From positions 1 to 21,434 of the forward strand of contig JANRJB010000004.1 in the NCBI GenBank assembly GCA_033764265.1: a stretch of DNA of 21,434 bases. The letters are read 5' to 3'. The notes under the pieces were generated by a model. It made no database searches. It saw only the letters and a list, made by a program, of their open reading frames with translations, and was not told where the DNA came from. A program made the translations under genes and the position numbers. Of this stretch, positions 15,198 to 21,434 are shown piece by piece (the first letter of the stretch is position 1; each line of letters opens with the position of its first letter). This DNA comes from VGEM01 sp033764265 (GTDB lineage: Bacteria > Pseudomonadota > Alphaproteobacteria > Rhodospirillales > Rhodospirillaceae).

Positions 15198-16169
15198 ATG
15201 ATCGCGCGCGCCGTCGTTGTCGTCCTGCTGTCCGGGTTGATGCACGCCGGCGTCGTTCTGGCCCAGCCCGCGTGCCCCGCGCACGCGCCGCCGGCCGGCC
15301 TGACGCGCATCGCCGAGGTCATGACGACCGGGCGCTTTGTCGCCTACCAGCCGACCGCCTTGCACATGGTGAACGGCCGAGCCACGCCCGCCGACGCGGC
15401 CAGCATCGCTGAGGACTTGAAGGTGCTGCGCCCCTATTTCGACGGGCTGATCACCTACGGCGCCCACAGCGGCGGCGAACGGGTTGCCGACGTGGCGGCC
15501 ACGTTGGGCTTCCGCGCCGTCATCATGGGGGTGTGGGAGATCGCGTCGGCCGCTGAGCGCGCCGCCGTGGTCGCGGCGGCAAAGCGGGCGCCCGGTCTCG
15601 TCGCCGGTGTGTCGGTCGGCAACGAGGTGGTGTACGGCCGGCGCGGGACGTTCGCCGACGTGGCCGCGGCGATGCGGGACCTGCGCGCGGCGATGCCTGA
15701 CGTGGCCATCGCCGCGACCGAGCCGTTTCATGTGTTGCTGGGGCCTGACGCGCGGCCGGCGTTGGAAGCGGCCGATCTGCTGCTGCCCATCGTCCATCCG
15801 GTGTTCGAGCCGTGGTACAAAGCCGCGCCCGACGCCAACGCGGCCGAGTTCGTCGTCAACGTGACGGCCGAGCTGGCCAGGGTCTATTGCGGCCCGATCC
15901 TGGTGAAGGAAACCGGCGTGCCGACCGCGCCGGCCGAGTTGGGGTTCACACCCGCGCGGCAGGCGGCGTTCTATCGTGAACTCCAGCGGCAGTTTTCGCC
16001 GTCGGCCGCGAAGGCGTTCGCCTACTTCTCGGCGTTCGACGCGCCATGGCGGGTCAACGATTCGCATCCGGTGCCGGGCGATCACCCGGAGGAAGCCCAC
16101 TGGGGCCTTTTTGACGCCGACCGCAAGCCCAAGCCGGTGGCGGGCGTGATCGCGCCGCTGCGCAGATGA
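15198..16169 (+). CDS. Secreted GH17-like glycoside hydrolase/transglycosylase
   Basis: A 323-residue protein with a clear signal peptide (hydrophobic residues 4-21, cleavage probably near VLAQP). The body resembles bacterial GH17 proteins acting on beta-1,3-glucans: VSVGNEVVYG holds N142-E143 (acid/base), ILVKETGVPT holds E238 (nucleophile), and SAFDAPWR and HWGLFDADRKPKP are late family landmarks. It would act in the periplasm or outside the cell on beta-glucan, trimming or transferring chains. The ATG at 15198 has no Shine-Dalgarno, and a TAAT-rich sequence lies only about 10 bp upstream, so a very short leader is possible. It is divergent from vapBC and abuts ychF at the stop codons. No glucan synthase gene is nearby. 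Confidence 0.85.
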   Translation: MIARAVVVVLLSGLMHAGVVLAQPACPAHAPPAGLTRIAEVMTTGRFVAYQPTALHMVNGRATPADAASIAEDLKVLRPYFDGLITYGAHSGGERVADVAATLGFRAVIMGVWEIASAAERAAVVAAAKRAPGLVAGVSVGNEVVYGRRGTFADVAAAMRDLRAAMPDVAIAATEPFHVLLGPDARPALEAADLLLPIVHPVFEPWYKAAPDANAAEFVVNVTAELARVYCGPILVKETGVPTAPAELGFTPARQAAFYRELQRQFSPSAAKAFAYFSAFDAPWRVNDSHPVPGDHPEEAHWGLFDADRKPKPVAGVIAPLRR

Positions 16170-17273
16170 TCAAACGTTGAACAGGAACAGCAGCACGTCG
16201 CCGTCCTGCACCACGTACTCCTTGCCTTCCGAACGCATTTTGCCGGCGTCCTTTGCGCCCTGCTCGCCGTTGCAGGCGACATAGTCGTCGTAGGCGATGG
16301 TCTCGGCCCGAATGAAGCCGCGTTCGAAATCACCGTGGATCACGCCGGCGGCCTGGGGCGCCTTGGTGCCCTTGCGAATGGTCCAGGCGCGCACTTCTTT
16401 CGGGCCGGCGGTGAAGTAGGTGACCAGGTCGAGCAATCGGTAGCCGGCCCGGATCACCTGCGACAGGCCGGTGTCTTTCAATCCCAGGCTGGCCAGGAAC
16501 TCCTGGCGCTCGGCCGCGTCGGTCAGCTGCGCCACCTCGGCCTCGATGGCGGCGGAAATCACCACCGCCTCGGCGCCTTCGGACCGGGCTTTTGCCGCGA
16601 CCTTGGCCGACAGCGCGTTGCCGGCGGCGGCCGCGCCTTCCTCGACGTTGCAGACGTACAGAACCGGCTTGGCGGTGAGCAGTTGCAGGCCACGGAAAAC
16701 TTTCTCCAGCGCCGGATCGGCGGGCCTGGCGGTGCGGGCGGGCCTGCCGGCTTTCAGGGCGGCGAGCACCGGGTCCAACACCGTCATCAGCTCCTTGGAC
16801 TCCTTGTCGCCGGTCTTGGCCTTCTTGGCGGTCTGATCGGCGCGGCGCTCCAGGCTTTCCAGGTCGGCGATCATCAGTTCGGTCTCGACCGTCTCGGCGT
16901 CGCGCAGGGGATCGACCGAGCCTTCAACGTGCACCACGTTGGGGTCGTCGAAGCAGCGCAGAACGTGGACGATGGCGTCGACCTCGCGGATGTTGGCCAG
17001 GAACTGGTTGCCGAGCCCCTCGCCCTTGCTGGCGCCGCGCACCAGGCCGGCGATGTCGACGAATTCCAGCTGGGTCGGGGTGATCTTCTGCGGCTTGGCG
17101 ATGCCCGCGATCACGTCCAGGCGCGCATCGGGCACGGCGACGCGGCCAACGTTGGGCTCGATGGTGCAGAACGGAAAGTTGGCGGCCTGGGCCGCCGCGG
17201 TGGCCGTCAGCGCGTTGAACAGCGTCGACTTGCCGACGTTGGGCAGGCCGACGATCCCACAATTGAAACCCAT
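16170..17273 (-). CDS. ychF: Redox-regulated ribosome-associated P-loop ATPase YchF
   Basis: A 367-residue YchF/OLA1 protein of normal length. Walker A is GLPNVGKS (residues 9-16), the G3 region is DIAGLVRGASKGEGLGNQF (73-91), and G4 reads CNVEEG, where the NxxE form in place of NKxD marks ATP rather than GTP preference. A coiled-coil domain follows about residue 130, and the C-terminus is the TGS domain with RAWTIRKGTKAPQAAGVIHG and GDVLLFLFNV. YchF binds ribosomes and is linked to stress and translation control. The frame is open to 17417, but that region is pth antisense-like filler; MGFNCGIVG at 17273 is the family start. It begins 2 bp after the pth stop, with AAGGAG inside the end of pth. 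Confidence 0.96.
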   Translation of the reverse strand: MGFNCGIVGLPNVGKSTLFNALTATAAAQAANFPFCTIEPNVGRVAVPDARLDVIAGIAKPQKITPTQLEFVDIAGLVRGASKGEGLGNQFLANIREVDAIVHVLRCFDDPNVVHVEGSVDPLRDAETVETELMIADLESLERRADQTAKKAKTGDKESKELMTVLDPVLAALKAGRPARTARPADPALEKVFRGLQLLTAKPVLYVCNVEEGAAAAGNALSAKVAAKARSEGAEAVVISAAIEAEVAQLTDAAERQEFLASLGLKDTGLSQVIRAGYRLLDLVTYFTAGPKEVRAWTIRKGTKAPQAAGVIHGDFERGFIRAETIAYDDYVACNGEQGAKDAGKMRSEGKEYVVQDGDVLLFLFNV

Positions 17274-17275
17274 CG

Positions 17276-17881
17276 CTAAGGCAACTCCTTGGGCGGCTCG
17301 CTTTTCGGGGCGGGTGGCTTGGTCAAGAGCGCCACCTTGGTCATGAACTTGTTCTCGTCGCCGCCGACCAGCAGCGGCGCAGCGTCGGCCACCGCCGACA
17401 ACAACGGCCCCAGCCACTCGGCGTCAGCCTTCGCGAAATTCGACAGCACGTAATCCCGCACGCGATCCTTGTCCGCGGGGCGCCCCACGCCCAGCCGCAC
17501 GCGCCAGTAGTCCGTGCCGATGTGGGCGTCCAGGCTCTTCAGACCGTTGTGGCCGGCGTTGCCGCCGCCGCGTTTGACGCGCAGCTTGCCAGGCTGAAGC
17601 TCGATTTCGTCGTAGAACACGATCACATGTTCGGGCGGCACCTTGTAGAAGCGCGCCGCCTCGCCCACGGCCTGGCCCGACAAATTCATGTAGGTCGCGG
17701 GTTTGAGCGCCAGGACCCGCGCGCCGTCGATGTCGCCTTCGCACATCAGGCCCTGAAAGCGCGCGCGCCACGGCCCGAAGCGGTGCCGCCCGCACACGGC
17801 GTCCAGCGCCATGAAGCCGATGTTGTGGCGATTCTGCGCGTGCTCGGGGCCGGGATTGCCGAGACCCACCAACAGCAGCAT
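17276..17881 (-). CDS. pth: Peptidyl-tRNA hydrolase
   Basis: A 201-residue bacterial Pth that releases tRNA from dropped-off peptidyl-tRNA. It begins LLLVGLGNPGPEHAQNRHNI, with N9 and catalytic H19. M65-N66 sits in the ATYMNLSG motif, D91 in YDEIEL, and GGGNAGHNGLKSL forms the substrate-binding loop. A short Lys/Pro-rich C-terminal tail (PPAPKSEPPKEL) extends beyond the conserved fold, as in other Alphaproteobacteria. The ATG at 17881 follows GAGGGCGCC. It is the middle gene of rplY-pth-ychF; 81 bp with a GC hairpin separate it from rplY. Confidence 0.96.
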   Translation of the reverse strand: MLLLVGLGNPGPEHAQNRHNIGFMALDAVCGRHRFGPWRARFQGLMCEGDIDGARVLALKPATYMNLSGQAVGEAARFYKVPPEHVIVFYDEIELQPGKLRVKRGGGNAGHNGLKSLDAHIGTDYWRVRLGVGRPADKDRVRDYVLSNFAKADAEWLGPLLSAVADAAPLLVGGDENKFMTKVALLTKPPAPKSEPPKELP

Positions 17882-17924
17882 GGCGCCCTCGGCGGCAGCA
17901 GTTGCACGGCCCGCGCATCGGTGT

Positions 17925-17949
17925 GGTCCGGCGGACGCGCCGCCGGACC
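17925..17949 (-). terminator. GC hairpin between rplY and pth
   Basis: A perfect 10-bp inverted repeat (17925-17934 / 17940-17949; arms GGTCCGGCGG and CCGCCGGACC) with a 5-nt loop lies 13 bp after the rplY stop. No U-rich run follows in the minus-strand direction, so it is more likely a partial terminator or 3'-end stabiliser than a full stop. It could let rplY mRNA exceed pth-ychF mRNA. Confidence 0.45.
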
Positions 17950-17962
17950 GGCCGATACGGGA

Positions 17963-18727
17963 TTACTTCTTCTTCTCGGCCTTGGCCGGAGCAGCCTTGG
18001 CCGCGGCGGCCGGAGCCGCGCCCGGCGCCGCCTTGGCGCCTGCAGCCGGAGCAGCACCCGGGGCAGCGCCCGGCGCCGCACCCGGTGCGGCAGCCGCGCC
18101 CTCGGCCGGCGCCGCGCCTTCGGCGACGGCGGCGGGCTTGACCTCTTCCTCGACGTGCACGGTCGGCGGCGCCACCGAGCAGATCGTGAAGTTGCGCGCG
18201 ATCGACGGCTTGGTGCCCTTGGGCAAGGCGATCGCCTTGATGTGCACCGAGTCACCGATCTCGAGGCCGGTCAGGTCGACATCGATGTGATCGGGAATGT
18301 CGTCGGGCTTGCCGCGCAGTTCGATCTCGTGGCGCACGATGTTGAGCACGCCGCCGATCTTGATGCCCGGAGCGGCCGCCTCGTTCAGGAAACGCACCGG
18401 CACCGGCACGCGGACGATGGAGTCCTTGTCGATGCGGCGGAAGTCGACGTGGATGGGCCGATCGCTGACGGGATGGAGCTGAATGTCCATCGCCATGGTG
18501 CGCTCGGGCTTCTTCGCCTCGCCGATGGTGATCTCGACGATGTTGGTGCGATAGCCCTTGGTATGCATCAGCGTGCTCAGCGCACGGGGCTCGACGGCAA
18601 TCAGGGTGGTGTCAGCCTTGCCACCGTAGATGACGCCAGGAACCAGGTCCTGACGACGCGTGGCACGGGCTGCCCCCTTACCTGCCCGATCCCGTGCCTG
18701 GGCCTTCAGAGAGGTCACAGCAGGCAT
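17963..18727 (-). CDS. rplY: Ribosomal protein bL25 (Ctc type) with Ala/Pro/Gly tail
   Basis: A 254-residue protein. Residues 4-95 form the 5S-rRNA-binding L25 domain (KAQARDRAGKGAARATRR, VPGVIYGG, HPVSDRPIHVDFRRI). Residues 100-190 are the CTC beta-domain (VPVPVRFLNEAAAPGIKIGG, DLTGLEIGDSVHI). From about residue 195 an acidic-to-Ala-rich tail contains GAAPGAAPGAAP-type repeats and ends KAEKKK; the core is complete, so the tail is an addition. The ATG at 18727 has a near-perfect ribosome-binding site, AAGGAGAT. First gene of the rplY-pth-ychF operon, it has a promoter and leader hairpin upstream. The tail is probably disordered and solvent-exposed on the ribosome. Confidence 0.96.
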   Translation of the reverse strand: MPAVTSLKAQARDRAGKGAARATRRQDLVPGVIYGGKADTTLIAVEPRALSTLMHTKGYRTNIVEITIGEAKKPERTMAMDIQLHPVSDRPIHVDFRRIDKDSIVRVPVPVRFLNEAAAPGIKIGGVLNIVRHEIELRGKPDDIPDHIDVDLTGLEIGDSVHIKAIALPKGTKPSIARNFTICSVAPPTVHVEEEVKPAAVAEGAAPAEGAAAAPGAAPGAAPGAAPAAGAKAAPGAAPAAAAKAAPAKAEKKK

Positions 18728-18746
18728 GGAAATCTCCTTGATTTAC

Positions 18747-18772
18747 AGTCGGTTGGAGGTATTCCACCGACT
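18747..18772 (-). promoter_or_regulatory. Leader hairpin of rplY
   Basis: AGTCGGT (18747-18753) and ACCGACT (18766-18772) pair perfectly, and inner GGA (18755-18757) and TCC (18763-18765) extend the stem after one bulged T, leaving a 5-nt loop. The hairpin ends about 8 nt upstream of the AAGGAGAT ribosome-binding site. In Escherichia coli, L25 represses its own mRNA, so a translational operator is a reasonable guess; no similarity to 5S rRNA loop E has been shown here. Confidence 0.45.
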
Positions 18773-18828
18773 CGGCCGAGCCTCCAGGGGTGCCCCGCCG
18801 GCCATGGGGAACGCCCCACGGCGCGGGT

Positions 18829-18857
18829 TCTCTACACGCTTCGCCAACACGGTTCAA
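18829..18857 (-). promoter_or_regulatory. Candidate sigma-70 promoter of rplY-pth-ychF
   Basis: On the minus strand TTGAAC (18857-18852) and TAGAGA (18834-18829) are separated by exactly 17 bp. Transcription would start near 18822, giving a leader of about 95 nt that includes the hairpin at 18747-18772. This is the best-looking promoter in the window. Three imperfect GGTTCA-like repeats spaced 11-12 bp overlap and precede the -35 box. Confidence 0.55.
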
Positions 18858-18942
18858 GCTGGGGTTCAGGCAGGGTCCAGGCGGGCGGTTGCCGACCGAG
18901 ATCGCGATTTGTCGCCCGCGCCGGCTGTGATTTGATGCGGGC

Positions 18943-20436
18943 ATGACGTTGGTGCGCGCGTGTGTCGGGCTGGTCGTGTGGGCGTTGGTGGCGTCGGCGC
19001 CGGCCACGGCCGACAAAGTGGTCCGTCTGGGTGTGTTTTACGGCCCGCCGATGCCGTTCCGCGGCATCACCTATTCGCCCTATGTGCTGCACCCCTTGCA
19101 GTTCGACGCGCTCACCGACATCGGCGCCGACGGCCAGCCGAGTCCGGGCTTGGCGCTGTCGTGGCAGGCCGAGACCCCGACCAGCTGGGTGTTCGCGCTC
19201 CGCCCGGGCGTGACGTTCTCCAACGGTGAACCGGCCGACGCCGACGCGGTGGTGGCGACCATCACCTGGCTGTTGTCGGACGAGGGCCGCACCACCGCGG
19301 CGCACCGCGAGAACCGCAGCATCGTCGGCGCGGCCGCGCGCGATCCGCTGACCGTTGAGATCCGCACCGCCACGCCCGACCTGATGCTGCCGGGCAAGCT
19401 GTTCAGCGTGAAGATCATGCCGCCCCGGCACATGGCCGCCGTCGGCATGCAGGGCATGGACAAGCAGCCCATCGGCACCGGACCGTTCGTCGAGGTCGAG
19501 CGCTCGGTGGCCAAGGTGCGCTTTCGCGCGCACCGGACCAGCTGGCGCGCGCCCAAGCTCGACCGCTTTGAGCTGATCGCCACCCAGAATCAGATCGTGC
19601 GCACGCAAGCCCTGCGCGCCGGTGAGCTCGACATCGCGCTCGACGTCATCGCCGAGGACGTGGAGCCGCTGCGCGCCGAAGGCTTCCAGGTGCTGGTTCA
19701 CCCGCTGGGCGCGGTCAGCGCCGTGCAGTTCGTCACCAACCGCGGCCCGCCCCTGTCGGACGCGCGGGTACGCCAGGCGCTCAACTACGCCGTCGACAAG
19801 CAGTCGATGGTGGACCGCATCTTCTACGGCCTGACCAAGGCGCCCTCGCAGTTCGCGCCGGGCTATGCGTTCGGCGCCATCCCCGACGCGCCGCCGGCGT
19901 TCCCCTACGATCCCGCCAAGGCCAAGGCGCTGTTGGCCGAGGCCGGCTATCCCGACGGATTTGAAATGACGGTGATCGTGCTCGGCACCACCGGCAACAT
20001 CGTCTACGAACAGATGGCCGCCGACCTGGCCCGCGTCGGCGTCAAGGCGACGCTCAAGGCGATCCCGCCGGCGGAGTACACCAGCCGGCTGTTCGTGGAG
20101 GGATTCAAGGACGACGACGCCTTCGACTACGGCTACATCGTCTTTCCGGTGATGGACAGTCTGGCGCCGCTGCGGCTGCACTCGTGCCTCAACCGCGTGG
20201 CGTGGCATTGCAACCGCGAGATCACCGACGCCATGGTCGCCGCCGACGCGATCTTCGACCGCGCGGCGCGGCGCGCGGCCACCGAGGCGATCATGCGCCG
20301 CCTGCTCGACGATCCGCCGGGCCTGCTGGTCAACGAAACGTTCCGCGTCTTCGCCGCGACGCCGCGCATCACCGGTCTCGAGGCGCCGTTCGGCCTGCTG
20401 CGGTACGACAAGCTCGACCTTGTGGAGGCACCGTGA
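18943..20436 (+). CDS. ABC transporter solute-binding protein, peptide/nickel family 5
   Basis: A 497-residue periplasmic binding protein. A signal peptide (residues 1-23, cleavage near APATADKV) is followed by the family-5 layout: FDALTDIGADGQPSPGLALS (residues 46-65), SWVFALRPGVTFSNGEPADA, GTGPFVEVE, then DARVRQALNYAVDKQSMVD and the DPAKAKALLAEAGYPDGFE segment, all landmarks of DppA/OppA-type proteins. No lipobox Cys is present, so it should be soluble in the periplasm. The ligand may be a peptide or another small solute; sequence does not decide. No permease or ATPase gene lies in the window; the next gene overlaps by 4 bp and is an exported Rossmann protein. No strong Shine-Dalgarno precedes the ATG at 18943. 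Confidence 0.92.
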   Translation: MTLVRACVGLVVWALVASAPATADKVVRLGVFYGPPMPFRGITYSPYVLHPLQFDALTDIGADGQPSPGLALSWQAETPTSWVFALRPGVTFSNGEPADADAVVATITWLLSDEGRTTAAHRENRSIVGAAARDPLTVEIRTATPDLMLPGKLFSVKIMPPRHMAAVGMQGMDKQPIGTGPFVEVERSVAKVRFRAHRTSWRAPKLDRFELIATQNQIVRTQALRAGELDIALDVIAEDVEPLRAEGFQVLVHPLGAVSAVQFVTNRGPPLSDARVRQALNYAVDKQSMVDRIFYGLTKAPSQFAPGYAFGAIPDAPPAFPYDPAKAKALLAEAGYPDGFEMTVIVLGTTGNIVYEQMAADLARVGVKATLKAIPPAEYTSRLFVEGFKDDDAFDYGYIVFPVMDSLAPLRLHSCLNRVAWHCNREITDAMVAADAIFDRAARRAATEAIMRRLLDDPPGLLVNETFRVFAATPRITGLEAPFGLLRYDKLDLVEAP

Positions 20437-21212
20437 GGGCGCTGGCGGCCCTGGCGGTGAACTTGGCGACGATCCTGGCGCTCGCGGCCGCGCCCGCCCG
20501 CGCGCAGGACCACGTGCTGGTGGTGGGCGGCGCGGGTTATCTGGGCGCGGAGATCTCCAAGGCCCTGGTCGCGCGCGGCTTCGCGGTGACGGTGATGGTG
20601 CGCCCGACCAGCGACCGGTCACGATTGGCCGGCGTGCCGGTGACGTTCGCGGTCGGCGACGCCACGAAGCCGGACGACGTGCTGGCGGCCGCGTCGTTGC
20701 ATCCCTTCCGCGCCGTTGTCGATGCCATCGCCGGCGCGCCGGGCGAGGCCGCGCCCTATGCGGCGGCGCAGACCGCCATCGTCGCGACGGCCAGAGCCAC
20801 AGGCGTGGAGCAGATCGTGCTCAACAGCTCGGCCGGGGCCGGCGACGGCAGCAACGCCGCCGATTACCCGGATATCAACGTCGCACGTTTCAAAGCCGGC
20901 CTGATCGAGAAGGGCCGCGCCGAGGCGATCCTGCGCACGGGCAGCGTGCCGTACACCGTTGTCCGCTCAGGCGCGATCCTGATCGAACGGGGCGAGCCGC
21001 CGCACCCGCCGACCGGCCAGGCCTACCTGGTCGAGGATGAAAAAGTCGTCGGTCCCACCACCTACGGCGATCTCGGACGGCTGGTGGCGGCCTGCGTGCT
21101 GAATGCGCGCTGCTTCAACGGTGTCTTCCACGCCACCGACGACACGCTCGGGCCGGAATTCAAACGCTGGCGCTGCATGCGGTTCCGCACCAGCGAGACG
21201 GAAAAGTGCTGA
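20433..21212 (+). CDS. Exported NmrA-like NAD(P)-binding Rossmann protein
   Basis: A 259-residue protein starting at GTG 20433, with GGAGG five bases upstream; GTGA overlaps the stop of the binding-protein gene. Residues 1-23 are a signal peptide (LAALAVNLATILALAAAPAR, then AQD). The mature part opens with a Rossmann fold, HVLVVGGAGYLGAEISKALV, whose GGxGYLG loop binds NAD(P). Later parts (VEQIVLNSSAGAGDG, VPYTVVRSGAILIERG, GDLGRLVAACV) match NmrA-like atypical short-chain dehydrogenases, which often lack the Tyr-Lys catalytic pair; none is evident here. The frame is open upstream to 20184, but that is shadow coding inside the binding-protein gene. An enzyme, a redox sensor or a binding protein are all possible. 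Confidence 0.85.
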   Translation: MRALAALAVNLATILALAAAPARAQDHVLVVGGAGYLGAEISKALVARGFAVTVMVRPTSDRSRLAGVPVTFAVGDATKPDDVLAAASLHPFRAVVDAIAGAPGEAAPYAAAQTAIVATARATGVEQIVLNSSAGAGDGSNAADYPDINVARFKAGLIEKGRAEAILRTGSVPYTVVRSGAILIERGEPPHPPTGQAYLVEDEKVVGPTTYGDLGRLVAACVLNARCFNGVFHATDDTLGPEFKRWRCMRFRTSETEKC

Positions 21213-21295
21213 GTTCGAGCCGGTCCGGTTGACCCACATCAATGGGGCGCCCAGATCGTCGTGTACCATGACATGGTCCGAGCGGAGCCCAATAC

Positions 21296-21434
21296 ATGTC
21301 TGCGTCCGACTACGATCATCGCGCGTTGGAGCAGCGCCGCCCCGGGCGTGAGAGCACCGACGGCTCGCTCGACCTGATCGAACTGGTGCGGCTGGGCACA
21401 CTGGCGGCGTCCAGCCACAATACCCAACCCTGGC
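21296..21434 (+). CDS. Start of a nitroreductase / Acg-type flavoprotein (3' end outside window)
   Basis: Only the first 46 codons are present. The ATG at 21296 follows GGAG at 8 nt. The sequence LVRLGTLAASSHNTQPW (residues 30-46) matches the FMN-binding start of nitroreductase-like proteins, especially the Acg group, where S/H-N-T-Q-P-W contacts the flavin. Eighty-three bp separate it from the NmrA-like gene; TTGACC at 21229-21234 could be a -35 box, but no good -10 follows. The assignment rests on one motif. Confidence 0.65.
   Translation, partial: MSASDYDHRALEQRRPGRESTDGSLDLIELVRLGTLAASSHNTQPW

Noticed and set aside
17274..17417. N-terminal extension of YchF
   Set aside because: It lies inside pth in another frame and lacks family similarity; MGFNCGIVGLPNVGKS is the standard start.
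18832..20622. Minus-strand open frame of about 600 codons opposite the binding-protein gene
   Set aside because: It shows no family motif, is Arg/His/Gly-rich, and covers both a promoter region and a well-supported gene.
1..21434. tRNA or rRNA genes, CRISPR arrays, insertion sequences, att sites
   Set aside because: I looked on both strands for cloverleaf arms with CCA ends, regular spaced repeats, transposase motifs and flanking duplications, and saw none that held up by eye.

Overview
This is a very GC-rich chromosomal segment, almost certainly from an alphaproteobacterium of the Rhodospirillales type. That assignment is inferred from gene content and order: a moxR/DUF58/BatA-DUF4159 gene line divergent from DUF1285, CoA-pyrophosphatase Nudix, DUF6111 and cca; trmL divergent from petABC; and rplY-pth-ychF with a long Ala-rich L25 tail. 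I see no rRNA, tRNA, CRISPR array, intact insertion sequence or integrase. Most of the window is core genome with short intergenic gaps and several stop/start overlaps.

Layout. Positions 1-6048 (minus strand) hold a four-gene operon: MoxR AAA+ ATPase, DUF58 protein, a 945-residue membrane protein (BatA-like N-terminus, DUF4159 C-terminus), and a vWA plus amidotransferase-like membrane protein cut by the window start. Positions 6109-8893 (plus) carry DUF1285, a Nudix CoA pyrophosphatase, a small DUF6111 membrane protein and the CCA-adding enzyme, ending at a strong hairpin. Between cca and trmL lies about 220 bp of noncoding DNA unusually full of inverted repeats. trmL (minus) is divergent from petA-petB-petC (plus), the complete cytochrome bc1 complex. 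A GNAT acetyltransferase overlaps the end of petC but lacks a normal start codon.

Positions 12978-15150 look more accessory. They contain an AT-richer patch, a Tat-signal aldo/keto reductase, and a vapBC toxin-antitoxin pair with a twin 12-bp palindromic operator. A secreted GH17-like glycoside hydrolase follows and meets ychF stop-to-stop inside a TGATCA palindrome. ychF, pth and rplY (minus) form the usual translation-related operon; rplY has a recognisable promoter and a leader hairpin. Finally, on the plus strand, come a solute-binding protein of the peptide/nickel ABC class, a translationally coupled exported NmrA-like Rossmann protein, and the start of a nitroreductase/Acg-type flavoprotein cut by the window end.

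How it fits together. petABC is the respiratory core. cca, trmL, pth, ychF and rplY serve tRNA and ribosome maintenance. The moxR operon is a predicted envelope-associated AAA+/vWA assembly system of unknown substrate. I did not find a clearly new defence or mobile system. The observations most worth following are the vapBC operator and the basic tail of its antitoxin, the missing start codon of the GNAT gene, the structured cca-trmL intergenic DNA, the rplY leader, two probably exported nucleotide-cofactor oxidoreductases, and the tandem vWA-like proteins with differing metal-site motifs.
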